DNA from: a virus
Virus record (IMG/VR): IMGVR_UViG_3300049217_000138
Span: 1 to 41,616 of that record
Reading direction: 5' to 3' (one strand)
Length of the DNA: 41,616 nt
Below, piece after piece: positions 14,501-22,831 of this stretch. A program made the position numbers and the translations under genes. The stretch's first letter is position 1, and each line of letters begins with the position of its first letter. Under the pieces are notes generated by a model, which did not search any database, was not told where the DNA came from, and worked only from the letters and a program-made list of their open reading frames with translations.

Positions 14501-17485
14501 TCACTAACTGGTGGCATGGCATTAGTAGATGGTGGTTTGCTATCTCTCAACAATGAGATATTTACTATCCCACCATTGGTAGAGGTTTTTGAGTCTGTCA
14601 CATATCCAATCAACTACGCTCTATGTGTCAATTCGGATGGTGATTTAGTTACTATCGTCCTCTCCAACTATGATCCAGTTCTTGGAACGCCAAACGCTCC
14701 TAACAGGGTAGTAACCGTAGAGAACGTGGTTTCCACCACCAGCTATCAGATTGATTCTAATACGTTATCCGAGATACTAAACAGTAGAAAAGACTTGACC
14801 GTTCTATACATCGTATCGGCCGTTGTCACTGGTGTGGGTTTGACGGCTACTACGGCTGTCACGACTCGTGATGCTAGAAGATTCATTACGGACTCCGATT
14901 CTTGTATCCCCGTTGTATTAGCCACACCAAATACACAGGGCATGAGCGCACAAGGTAACTTCCAAACATTACAAGCCGCCGCCACCTGGCTCAAGTTCAA
15001 TAGTGCATATCAAAACACCTTAGGCATCAAGGGTACCTTCAGCGAGGCTGTGGATCCTGGTTTGACTTTCCCGGTCAACGTAGTGGGACAAGGAACCCCA
15101 GCCATCGTTACTTTCAGCGCGGCACTTACCATGTCGCAAGCCAATTTCACTGACGTGGGTATCACCTTTGCCGCGCCATTGACGGCCACTAACGTCTCTT
15201 TCACTAACTGTACTCTGCTCTTTAGCTCTACTACTGCTAGTATACTGACCAACGCCACCTTTACCAACTGTGTAGTGACCATCTTGGATGGTTACGGAAC
15301 CCAGATTTCCAACTTCACCGCTGTGGGCACCACCTTCAACGTGGGTGCCGTGCAAGCCTTTACCATCACGGGTTCAGGTATCTCTTTCGACGATTGTATC
15401 TTCAACTATGTGGCCAACCCGGTCGGCAATCTCTATGTACCAACCTACAATACCTTCAGTCTGGCTAACGCCGGCTCTGGTATGATCTACTACAACGATA
15501 GCTCTATCGGCGGTAGCTTCCCAATACTGGATGACATTAACATTACCAACTGTGTTTTCAACAGCGGTATTGCCGATCGCTACTCTTTCGTTAGCATTCA
15601 ACAGACTATCTTTGGATCTATTGTGCAGAACGTCAACATCTCTGACAATGAATTCGTTTCCAACACCAATGTAGGCGATCCACGATCTGTGGTAACTTTT
15701 ACTTCTACTCTGAAGAGCGGTTCTCCAGGTTTCCCTTTTTACCCACGACTCATCAATGTTAGTGTAGATGATAATGACTGTAACAAAGATCAGATGATTC
15801 TGCTCTCCGTTTACAGAAACATAGGTGCCCCTATCGGAGGCGCGCTGTTAGAAACTGTCAATTGCAGTATCTCTGGTAATACCTGTGGTGTCATCGGATA
15901 CATCACGGCAGGAGGTTTTCCATCTCATCAAGGTAATTCTACTCTGACTGCTGCTGGTATCCCAGGCAACAGAGATAAGAAACCAAGCTTATTGATTGAA
16001 GAGAACGTTTGCAAGCTAATTACTAACTTGGACTTCAATGGATACTACATTCCATTCCTAGCTACCTCACCATCCATTGGAAATGTTACTACTAGTTATG
16101 TGCCAGTACCAACCGGTCCTTGCTCCATTTCACGCAACTCTACTAACTGGATTCAGGTAGGATGTTCTTCAGGACTTATTGACCCGATGTTCGCGCCAGT
16201 TCCTGCTTACAACTTTGATGGCGTTATCATTTCAGAAAACAGACTTTCACCAAATGATCCAGCCTTTTTACCAACCTATACCGATCCTGTGGTAGGCGTT
16301 CCGGTTTACAACGCTGGCATCACTCTCAGACGTGATTTCAATGCCAGTGGTACGGTACAAGCTGGTGTTACCCAAAGCATTATCTCTAACAACGTCATCC
16401 AACAAAATCCAGTGTGGGATGTTCCTTTTACTGCCAATTTCTTTTACTACAACAACGCTGTTTTAGTCTTCAACAATGCCGAGATTTATGGCAACGTAGT
16501 TAATGGCGTCTGCAATAGTCCTTCTATTGCTAATCCAGATCTGGGAGATTTCCCAATCGTCTTCTTGTGGACAGATACGGCTGCTCCGCTCATTAGTTTT
16601 CACGATAACACACTCATCCGCAATGACTTAGCAGTCTCTGCCTACGTTAGCACTAACAATGTGACCGGAGCATTATCCGGATCTATCGTAGATAACACTT
16701 TTGATTCCCAGTATGTAGATGTCAACAACGTAGTTTTCAATGACGCCTTCGTGGCCATCCCAGATACTTGGAGCTACGTAAGGAACGTCAACCAAATTAT
16801 GCACGCAGCCGTTCCTATTTACCAATACGCTGCTACAGGTGGATTTGGCACCCCAGTTCCATTGGGTGGTGGTGAAATAGTCGGTGGTGGAGTCGCTGGC
16901 GGCATAGATGTATCCGGCGGTGGTGGTTTAGAGACAATCTTTAGCACCAAGATTACGCCAAGCTTCTTTACATTGCAATTGGATGGTCGTATTTCAGATA
17001 TGATTCCGCAAGGAGTCCAACTTCTATATGTGGCTGTAGGTATTTGGAATAACACGATGGGCGGATTAAGTGGTAATATCACTACTCGTGCCGGATCTTA
17101 TATCTCTCTTACTATCAACCCAAATATGAGTAACAAGATTGCCGGTCCTATTCTGCCAACTCAGCCGGCTACCATATTTACAGCTCCTTTGCTTCACAAC
17201 AGCATTCTTGATGTAGCTAGCATTGTTGGAACTTCAACAACACAATACGCTCCCGGCAGCGGAAATCTATCCTTAGACACATCTGCTCCAGGCCCTGCTA
17301 ACGCCGTTGCCATCCAAAACGAAACGATCTTCTTGATCGCAGATATGAATGGTTTTGGTCAGACAGTTTCGACAGGTAAGGAATATGAAACGGTAATCGC
17401 TATCACTTTCAACAATGTAGCTTGGGCTAATACCGCTACATTGATCAATATGTCCCCATTAGTTTTGCGCTACACTTGGACCTAA
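11582..17485 (+). CDS. Giant virion protein with beta-helix (tailspike-like) region
   Basis: This is the longest protein here (1967 aa). The first 170 residues are helical and look like an attachment domain (NDNLDDIGGQAINDLRDAVF, then LFNYIRDLSNNVNQAINWIN). Beta domains with several DGY turns follow to about 1100. Residues about 1180-1730 show the short recurring pattern of a right-handed beta-helix: NVSFTNCTLLF, NATFTNCVVTI, ISFDDCIFNY, NITNCVFNSG, NVNISDNEFVSN, NCSISGNTCGVI, LLIEENVCKLI. A Gly-rich linker (GGGEIVGGGVAGGIDVSGGG) leads to a C-terminal beta domain. Beta-helix folds carry phage depolymerases, but no catalytic residues can be assigned, so it may be purely structural. The start is supported by GGTGAT 6 nt before ATG. 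Confidence 0.85.
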   Translation: MSNYPYDYDDDTTLPPVNDNLDDIGGQAINDLRDAVFSIEQALGLNIAGTTPNLAARLGVFILPNGNPNPSTLTALGLVTLPITNSQIIAAAGIPESKLTLDYPTIDLFNYIRDLSNNVNQAINWINVSGGKLEPHLIGAIFRHDMAQIDVAEISSQFLNNVFRTLRDNTSAYSLAVDMNNELLAHQWADGSVISGINNIITNDGGTYPSNYGHTASGIYLNSSRFAVIPQTTQDVQAFADFVDTSSILLLGTRIQNLYANGISRNSRSSSLPVDGYGQALVPVTPCIAYLEGQNGTAGMPVDDINYGDDMIQFQPSAGVLASNVFDEQFALVRVGDIITVNYSGDGYNVALPFVISEIKTNVSGLNKTYFIRIAGKNIAFAPHATAQITKCLFNNNKYGVLATAGVNCPFSSPVSTPSLIISTPRGAQCLGVGFSPDQFNETHYLLYLVLYPDGNPIDGQNTLVAIDVTGNQGTTPGAYTLSSVVAAANNAFRQPGYNYRFIAFENEGEFGIMLADSYNNASFSIINAIVTAAGTFDQTNTQLTYPNNVVDVFPVTGSQAPDPLGFGPFGAGVASPPFQNGYPTTAQALFPTYIFPPLRRNNYYVNGVEREVMNLDVDQILDQYGDGYWPATIQSFFNTPGPPGLTSVTYAIPLDLSTSGLKVGKTLVVQPYGTNFGLVNYGRYIIQGVSFVGCPVTETLVTVYDAVHAIGGSPAPIAAPGSPVGIYFDSTSVSFDLESSTDFSSTPGPFKRFFEAYINGNGETFTHERGRISISGTITVNGIPLYNTYAPGLGQLDLVNISPNLRGYQFGPVNKITLFVNNFSSSTGLYDGYLCSFDGTNFTRSGKDVTSKIGQVARFYDETNNDFVEVIFVVSDSITTFSNQYIDIQLFPTLSLDEEIMLLSHCQVTIVGGLPTVDQISDQRQFGNISEEELTTSAINFISLSDQLLHFNGVVRGFDIVGNTPYSTSYLLSLTGGMALVDGGLLSLNNEIFTIPPLVEVFESVTYPINYALCVNSDGDLVTIVLSNYDPVLGTPNAPNRVVTVENVVSTTSYQIDSNTLSEILNSRKDLTVLYIVSAVVTGVGLTATTAVTTRDARRFITDSDSCIPVVLATPNTQGMSAQGNFQTLQAAATWLKFNSAYQNTLGIKGTFSEAVDPGLTFPVNVVGQGTPAIVTFSAALTMSQANFTDVGITFAAPLTATNVSFTNCTLLFSSTTASILTNATFTNCVVTILDGYGTQISNFTAVGTTFNVGAVQAFTITGSGISFDDCIFNYVANPVGNLYVPTYNTFSLANAGSGMIYYNDSSIGGSFPILDDINITNCVFNSGIADRYSFVSIQQTIFGSIVQNVNISDNEFVSNTNVGDPRSVVTFTSTLKSGSPGFPFYPRLINVSVDDNDCNKDQMILLSVYRNIGAPIGGALLETVNCSISGNTCGVIGYITAGGFPSHQGNSTLTAAGIPGNRDKKPSLLIEENVCKLITNLDFNGYYIPFLATSPSIGNVTTSYVPVPTGPCSISRNSTNWIQVGCSSGLIDPMFAPVPAYNFDGVIISENRLSPNDPAFLPTYTDPVVGVPVYNAGITLRRDFNASGTVQAGVTQSIISNNVIQQNPVWDVPFTANFFYYNNAVLVFNNAEIYGNVVNGVCNSPSIANPDLGDFPIVFLWTDTAAPLISFHDNTLIRNDLAVSAYVSTNNVTGALSGSIVDNTFDSQYVDVNNVVFNDAFVAIPDTWSYVRNVNQIMHAAVPIYQYAATGGFGTPVPLGGGEIVGGGVAGGIDVSGGGGLETIFSTKITPSFFTLQLDGRISDMIPQGVQLLYVAVGIWNNTMGGLSGNITTRAGSYISLTINPNMSNKIAGPILPTQPATIFTAPLLHNSILDVASIVGTSTTQYAPGSGNLSLDTSAPGPANAVAIQNETIFLIADMNGFGQTVSTGKEYETVIAITFNNVAWANTATLINMSPLVLRYTWT

Positions 17486-17491
17486 ACAACT

Positions 17492-18346
17492 ATGTCATCC
17501 AATAACTTTTTCAAGTCAGATCTTTTTGGTATCTACAACATAGTCCAAGCCTCGATGATTGTGTATCCAAAAGAAATTATCATCGCTACTTTGCGAGATT
17601 TCTTTTCCAAGGACAGCTACTATCATTTCTCCAAAGACCAGTGGGGTTTTCCTAACACAACCGATCATACCGATTTGCCGCCTGGAGCTGATTTACCTTT
17701 TGGACCTGGCGCTAACCCGCAGCTCAATCCCGATCCTGTCCTACCGACCCGTTTATACATCGGAGAAAATTACCACTACAATGGAATATTTTACCCGGCT
17801 GTTTTGGTCAAGAGTGGTGGCACCCGTTATGTGCCAATTTCTATCAATCGTAATCAGGAAACCATCGACTTTAGCAAAACGCTTTATTATGATGGATATG
17901 GAAATGAGACTATCGTTTTACGCCCTATCTCTATTGTAACGGCAGGTGCTTGGGAAGGTTCTATTGTGGTAGATGTGATGGCCAGAAGCTTACGAGCCAG
18001 AGATGATTTGGTGGAAGCTATTGGTATGTGTTTCACAGAAGTTCATTTCGATGATCTTCATCAGGTGGGTATTATCGTCAAACCCATCAGTGTGGGAGCC
18101 CCTTCCGAGACCAACGATCGAAACGATAAGCTATTTAGGCAAACTCTCACATTAGATATAAGAACTGAATGGAGAAGACAAATTCCAATAGAGACTACTA
18201 TCGATGCAATTCTCTTCACGGCTACCTTTCAGAATCTTGCGAACCCAAATAGCCCAGTGGCCCCAAATCTGACCATCAATACAGAGGTTAATTTAGGCGA
18301 TATGTTAGCGGGGAAAGTGCAAAATACCGTGATTAAAGTAGGGTAA
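17492..18346 (+). CDS. Tail terminator / sheath-completion candidate
   Basis: The 284-aa protein lies directly upstream of the sheath gene, where gp15-like or other tail-completion proteins often sit. It begins with a helical segment (MIVYPKEIIIATLRDFFSKD), has a Pro/Gly-rich loop (about 65-85), and then a beta-rich body (VPISINRNQETIDFSKTLYY, GAWEGSIVVDVMARSLRARD, LRARDDLVEAIGMCFTEV) ending FRQTLTLDIRTEWRRQIPIE. Folding hints at the alpha/beta plan of tail terminators that cap tube and sheath. The assignment rests on position and general pattern rather than a diagnostic motif. It starts 6 nt after the giant gene with no clear ribosome site. Confidence 0.6.
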   Translation: MSSNNFFKSDLFGIYNIVQASMIVYPKEIIIATLRDFFSKDSYYHFSKDQWGFPNTTDHTDLPPGADLPFGPGANPQLNPDPVLPTRLYIGENYHYNGIFYPAVLVKSGGTRYVPISINRNQETIDFSKTLYYDGYGNETIVLRPISIVTAGAWEGSIVVDVMARSLRARDDLVEAIGMCFTEVHFDDLHQVGIIVKPISVGAPSETNDRNDKLFRQTLTLDIRTEWRRQIPIETTIDAILFTATFQNLANPNSPVAPNLTINTEVNLGDMLAGKVQNTVIKVG

Positions 18347-18458
18347 ATTAGAAAGTTTAAGACAAGGCAAGCAATAAATTGTGTTAATATAGCTCAGAGG
18401 ATAGCAATATTACTACATTTTACTGATACATCCACAAACGGAGTGAGAAGGATTTAAC
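18347..18458 (+). promoter_or_regulatory. Leader of the sheath gene, candidate late promoter
   Basis: At 112 bp this is the longest gene-free stretch in the tail module, in front of a gene that must be expressed very highly. It contains GTGTTAATATAG (18381-18392) with TAATAT as a -10-like hexamer; the same GTTAATATA sequence recurs ahead of the tube gene (about 21359-21367). No good -35 is present, as expected if a phage-specified sigma factor or polymerase is used. GAAGGA sits 6-7 nt before ATG 18459. Confidence 0.4.
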
Positions 18459-21362
18459 ATGGCAAATATTCCCGGAGCTACAAATGCCCTACCAGGCGTA
18501 TTTACAGACGTCATCACGCAATCATCTGGTGTTGCGATACCTGGAGGTTCACGTGTTGTAGCCATGGTTGGTCAAGGTTCAACAAATGAAACCATCGTGA
18601 GCCAAGCGCTCGGTGGTGGTCAGGACGGACTCAACCCAACCTATACTAGCAACGTAGGCGCAGACGGTAGACACTTTGCTCTCGCAAACTTTCCTGTAAT
18701 TTCCAATCGTACCACGGTTTTCAAGAATGGCATCCCACTAGTCGGACTAGAGTTGGGCCCCATCACCGCTACTACCACTTTCAGCAATGTCTACGATTAC
18801 CAACTAGATATCACCACTGGTCATATTCTTTTGCAAGCAGCTAATCTACAAGATCAGGGCGGCAGCTTTTACGTTCCACTCACGACCAACGTGGGCATGG
18901 GAACTATCAACAGCTTGACCCTACTTGATCAAGATGCACCGCCAGAAATTTGGACTATTCGTTGCATTGGCGTAACTCGTAATGCCATGAATCAACCTAT
19001 TGGTAGCACCGCAACTTTCTTGGCTATTGGTTCTGTTTCTGGTTCCCTCTTGGATGCCAACGGTAATCCAATCGTTTGGGTAGCCAACAACAATACCGTT
19101 AGCAACGGCATACTCAGCTTCTCTATTGCAGAAACCAAAGTAGGTGGCGTTTCAGTTTCTCCTTTCGTACAAGGCGATGCATTCACCGTTATTGTTTCCA
19201 GCGGAGTTTTAGTCCGTGGTGACACTCTAACCTCTGTGGAAATTCCAGTAGCCAACATCAATAACCCAACCCTCTGTCAGGGTCTAGATGATGTGTCCAG
19301 CTTAGCTGGATTCCCAAGCTATACTACCAACCAACTCAGCTTGGGTGGTCAGCTCTTGTTTGCTAACGGTGCTTCTTCTATGATCGCTTTGCAAGCAGCC
19401 CCGCCTCTCCCACGAAGAACCTCTTATGTGATGCAGCCAACTCCTCCTGGAGTCAACCAAGCCTCGCTCAATCCAGAAGATTTCATCTTCCCATTCCCAC
19501 TCGGAGTGGTCCCAGCACTAGAATCTGACATTCACGTTTTCGTGACCAACCCAACTACTTTGGTGGAAACTCAGGTCCTACCTAACAAATTCCCTTACTA
19601 TACTCTGAACAAGGCTGGTCAGCCAACTACTGATCAGTTCGTCTTCAGTGATATTCAGCCACCAGCCGGCTACAGCTATGACTATACCGTGATCCAAAGT
19701 TTTGAGACAGTCTCCACCGGATACGATGGTTATATCGGTAGAAACCCGGTATCTCAGTTCATTACCAACTTCCAATCTTCTCAACTCTTCACCTTAGCTA
19801 ACCAAGGACAGTTGATCGAGATTGTGGACGAAGTCAATGTGGCTAACAATGGAACTTTCTTCATCAATGCCGTGGCCAATGGTAACCTAACCATTCAGAC
19901 CATCACCACTGGCAACTTGGATGAGCCTGGTTTCCCTAACGTTCCAGCTTACACCACTCCAAATGGTTTCCCAGATTTTACTACACCCTCTACTCCGGCT
20001 GAAGTCAACTTTGAGTTGATCTATATTCCAACTGGACAACCAGTAGTGGGCGGATCTGTAACTGATGGCACACTAACTGCTAACTTGAATCAATCCACTG
20101 CCTCTTTGAGTAGTCCTACCATCGCATCTCTTTTGATGTCTTTAGGTACCTCTCTTCTAGAAGCTGATTACAGAATCAAGATCACTGCTTCCGGCCCATT
20201 ACCAGCTCCAACTGGTAACCAATCCCCGCTTGGCAACAACGGCGTTTATGACATCATCGGATACGATAGCGTGGAAACCCTTACCATTCAGATGGCCTTC
20301 GTTACTGAAAGCAACCTGAGATACGAAATCGTAGATCCAGCTCAAGTCAGCACCTACTTGGTCTTGAACCACAACGTGGTTCCTCAGAATAACCAACTGA
20401 GAGTTACCATCGTAGACGCTAGAGACGCAACCTTCTACGATGCAGGCTGGATCAATGCTCTAGCTACTCTAGAAACGGTGGAATGTGACATCCTTGTCAC
20501 CTTGCCAAACCAGACCATCAGCGTCATTTTCCAAAACGCTTTGACACACTGTATCACTCAGAGTAACATCCAGAACAGACACGAAAGAGTATTGTTCCTC
20601 GGAGCTATCCAAGGATTGACTCCAGCTAACTTGACCGGCGCCAAGCTGGCCGCTGTGGAAGACTTAGGTATCATTGAAGGTATTCCTAACAACGATATCA
20701 CCAGTGTTTTGGCTCAGAACATCCAAGACATTGCTAACTACTCCGTGCCAAACGCTTATGGCGACACCTATAGAGCTGTCTACTTCTACCCTGATCAGAT
20801 TGTGGTTACGGCCAGTGGTAACAACGTCATTGTTGACGGGTTCTACATTGCCGCTGCCGCCGCAGGTTTTGCCAACGCAGACCTAGGACTAGAGAACCCA
20901 TTCACCAACAAGGTGTTCAGTGGTTTCACCATCATGAACAACAAGATGTTCTCTACCTTGGTGCTCGAACAGTTAGCTGCTGCCGGTGTCACCACCTTGC
21001 AACCAGTTGCGGGCGGTGGAAGAGTTGTCTGGGGTATCACCACGACACAAAGTGGCTTCCCAGAAGAGCAAGAAATCTCTATCGTCTTCATCAGAGACAG
21101 AGTGGCCAAGATCTTGCGTTCAGGATTTGGTGGCTTCATTGGAACTCCACAAACTGCCAATACCGCAACTGCCCTAAATACAGAAGCAGTAATTCTATTG
21201 AACTCTTTGATTTCACAAGGATTGATTACTGCCTACACTGGATTAGCAGTTCAACAAGACCCAGTGGATCCACGTCAATGGGATATTTCAGTAAGTATAT
21301 CTCCAACCTTCCCAATCAACTGGATATATATTAAGGTAACAGTTGGCAACTTAACCGGTTAA
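18459..21362 (+). CDS. Tail sheath protein
   Basis: The 967-aa protein shows the contractile sheath plan. The N-terminus, PGVFTDVITQSSGVAIPGGS, is typical of strands that link neighbouring subunits. The conserved C-terminal domain includes NIQDIANYSVPNAYGDTYRA, GFTIMNNKMFSTLVLEQLAA, GGGRVVWGITTTQSGFPEEQ, FIRDRVAKILRSGFGGFIGT and the final QWDISVSISPTFPINWIYIK. The protein is about 300 residues longer than T4 gp18 because of extra surface beta domains, including one at about 143-246 that is shared with the 8045 protein and another at about 570-630 (RIKITASGPLP, then NNGVYDIIGYDS). It has a strong ribosome site (GAAGGA). The tube gene follows after 22 bp. Confidence 0.95.
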   Translation: MANIPGATNALPGVFTDVITQSSGVAIPGGSRVVAMVGQGSTNETIVSQALGGGQDGLNPTYTSNVGADGRHFALANFPVISNRTTVFKNGIPLVGLELGPITATTTFSNVYDYQLDITTGHILLQAANLQDQGGSFYVPLTTNVGMGTINSLTLLDQDAPPEIWTIRCIGVTRNAMNQPIGSTATFLAIGSVSGSLLDANGNPIVWVANNNTVSNGILSFSIAETKVGGVSVSPFVQGDAFTVIVSSGVLVRGDTLTSVEIPVANINNPTLCQGLDDVSSLAGFPSYTTNQLSLGGQLLFANGASSMIALQAAPPLPRRTSYVMQPTPPGVNQASLNPEDFIFPFPLGVVPALESDIHVFVTNPTTLVETQVLPNKFPYYTLNKAGQPTTDQFVFSDIQPPAGYSYDYTVIQSFETVSTGYDGYIGRNPVSQFITNFQSSQLFTLANQGQLIEIVDEVNVANNGTFFINAVANGNLTIQTITTGNLDEPGFPNVPAYTTPNGFPDFTTPSTPAEVNFELIYIPTGQPVVGGSVTDGTLTANLNQSTASLSSPTIASLLMSLGTSLLEADYRIKITASGPLPAPTGNQSPLGNNGVYDIIGYDSVETLTIQMAFVTESNLRYEIVDPAQVSTYLVLNHNVVPQNNQLRVTIVDARDATFYDAGWINALATLETVECDILVTLPNQTISVIFQNALTHCITQSNIQNRHERVLFLGAIQGLTPANLTGAKLAAVEDLGIIEGIPNNDITSVLAQNIQDIANYSVPNAYGDTYRAVYFYPDQIVVTASGNNVIVDGFYIAAAAAGFANADLGLENPFTNKVFSGFTIMNNKMFSTLVLEQLAAAGVTTLQPVAGGGRVVWGITTTQSGFPEEQEISIVFIRDRVAKILRSGFGGFIGTPQTANTATALNTEAVILLNSLISQGLITAYTGLAVQQDPVDPRQWDISVSISPTFPINWIYIKVTVGNLTG

Positions 21363-21384
21363 TATACTTTCGGAGTAAACTAAA

Positions 21385-22074
21385 ATGGCAAATTCTTCTG
21401 CATACCCACAAACAGGTTCAACGCTTACACTACCAGGTGGTGTCAACGTAACCAGCACTGCAATATCTACTAACATTCTAATCACTGTTAGAGATCCAAA
21501 TGCTCCTGGTGGTTATGTTCCAGTAGGCGCTGTTCAATCTATGGCTATCTCTGAAAAGAGATCCATCAAGATGATTGATGAAGTCGGAACCGATGGACAC
21601 ATTGACTCAGTTCCAAATATGTCAACTAACATTACCGGAACTTGCCAAAGAGTTAGATTTGATAAGCTACGCGTAGCAGAAGCTTTCGATAGAAGCTTTA
21701 TGCATGTAGATGCTCAAGTGTATCCTTTCGATATTATCATCTATGACAAGCAAAAGCAAGCTGTAGGTAGCCAAGTTGCTACTGTCATCAAGAACGTTTG
21801 GATTTCTGGTATCGACTATACTTATCAAGTCAGCGATTGGGTTATTACTGATAGCATGACCTGGGAAGCTGAAGCTATCTTCAGCACCGTCAACGGTGGT
21901 CCAGCTGCTGTGGGTGGACAGCTCAATCTACAGCCATTCGGCATCAACAACCCAACTTGGATTGAACGTCAAGCTGATAGTGGTGCTAACGGTAGAAGAG
22001 GTTCTTTGGATGCTGCCGGTCTTATCGATCTTGGCTCCAGTAACTACGTCCCAAATACAACCACCATATTCTAA
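21385..22074 (+). CDS. Major tail tube protein
   Basis: The 229-aa protein directly follows the sheath gene and precedes the chaperone pair, the canonical place for the tube subunit. It has the tube-type beta pattern: VPVGAVQSMAISEKRS, DEVGTDGHIDSVPNMSTNIT (a loop like those stacking between hexamers), then VYPFDIIIYDKQKQAVGS and IKNVWISGIDYTYQVSDWVI. The last 50 residues are Gly/Asn-rich and may be flexible or line the tube. GGAG lies 9 nt before ATG. A terminator-like hairpin follows at 22102, as expected for a highly expressed gene. A shortened relative is encoded on the minus strand at 6142-6522. Confidence 0.9.
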   Translation: MANSSAYPQTGSTLTLPGGVNVTSTAISTNILITVRDPNAPGGYVPVGAVQSMAISEKRSIKMIDEVGTDGHIDSVPNMSTNITGTCQRVRFDKLRVAEAFDRSFMHVDAQVYPFDIIIYDKQKQAVGSQVATVIKNVWISGIDYTYQVSDWVITDSMTWEAEAIFSTVNGGPAAVGGQLNLQPFGINNPTWIERQADSGANGRRGSLDAAGLIDLGSSNYVPNTTTIF

Positions 22075-22101
22075 TCTGGCTAATTAGCCCAGAAATACTT
22101 G

Positions 22102-22150
22102 ATACCCTGTTTTTGAGAGGATATATACTCAATGACAGGGTATTTATTTT
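22102..22150 (+). terminator. Intrinsic terminator candidate after the tube gene
   Basis: ATACCCTGT (22102-22110) pairs perfectly with ACAGGGTAT (22135-22143), and the enclosed TTGAG/CTCAA (about 22112-22116 and 22129-22133) can extend the stem. TTATTTT follows at 22144-22150. The stem is only moderately GC-rich, so termination is probably partial, which would step down expression between the abundant sheath/tube and the chaperone and tape measure genes. Confidence 0.65.
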
Positions 22151-22162
22151 ATGGAGTTAATG

Positions 22163-22831
22163 ATGCCAAAGTTTGATAGTCCAATTGGTAGTAAGTCGTT
22201 TCCCAATCAACCGATGAGGGAATTCAGTGTTTCCGATGAAAGTGGACAAGCCCCACCAGGTCGCCACCGTGATCAACGTGCGCCGGTCATCGATGGTAGA
22301 GTCATGCAGGATTTTCAAGACCGCATGCAAGGCGCTACACAAGCTCCACCTATGAGAGAAATGTCAGACGTGGAACGAGAGATTATGGCCGCCAAGAAGG
22401 CCCAACGAGAAGGGAAAGAACGATTGTCAGATGGAGCTAAGCGCCGTATCGAAATACTAATCGGTATGACCCGCCTAACTAAGGATGTTGAGATAGATGG
22501 CCAACACTATGGTCTTCAAACTCTCAAGTCTAGAGAGTTGCGAGATGCCTTAGTGGCCACTGTAGAGTTTGATGGCAGCATTCAGCTTGTCTTTGAGACT
22601 AGGAAGCAACTTCTGGCCCGTTCCATAACGATGATAGCCGGAGTGGAAATTTCTCAGTTCCTTAATTCTCCCGATTTAGAATCTCGTTTAGATTTCATTG
22701 AGGATATGGATCATGCCTTATTGCTCAGATTATACAATGAGTATGTGTCTTTGGCCGCAGAAGCTCAGGAAAAATATGCCCTCAAGACTCCGGCTGAAGT
22801 CAAGGAGGTAGTAGAAGACCTAAAAAAATAA
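22163..22831 (+). CDS. Tail assembly chaperone, short (G-like) product
   Basis: The frame ends with TAA at 22829-22831, just after a run of seven A. The product (222 aa from ATG 22163) has a disordered, charged N-terminus (to about 70) and a helical domain containing RIEILIGMTRLTKDVEIDGQ, RELRDALVATVEFDGSIQLV and ARSITMIAGVEISQFL, like other proteins between tube and tape measure that bind the tape measure during tail assembly. ATG 22151 would add four residues, but GGAG (22153-22156) is correctly spaced for ATG 22163. A -1 shift on the A7 tract fuses it to the downstream frame. Confidence 0.82.
   Translation: MPKFDSPIGSKSFPNQPMREFSVSDESGQAPPGRHRDQRAPVIDGRVMQDFQDRMQGATQAPPMREMSDVEREIMAAKKAQREGKERLSDGAKRRIEILIGMTRLTKDVEIDGQHYGLQTLKSRELRDALVATVEFDGSIQLVFETRKQLLARSITMIAGVEISQFLNSPDLESRLDFIEDMDHALLLRLYNEYVSLAAEAQEKYALKTPAEVKEVVEDLKK
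22822..22828 (+). other. Programmed -1 frameshift slippery site (A AAA AAA)
   Basis: In the chaperone frame the tract reads CTA AAA AAA TAA, so the seven A (22822-22828) form a perfectly phased X XXY YYZ heptamer directly before the stop. Slipping by -1 continues as ATA ATA AAT GAA CCG GAA into the open frame ending at 23187. This matches the established G/GT strategy of tail assembly chaperones. The downstream ATG at 22873 has no ribosome site, which favours frameshifting over separate initiation. Confidence 0.85.
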
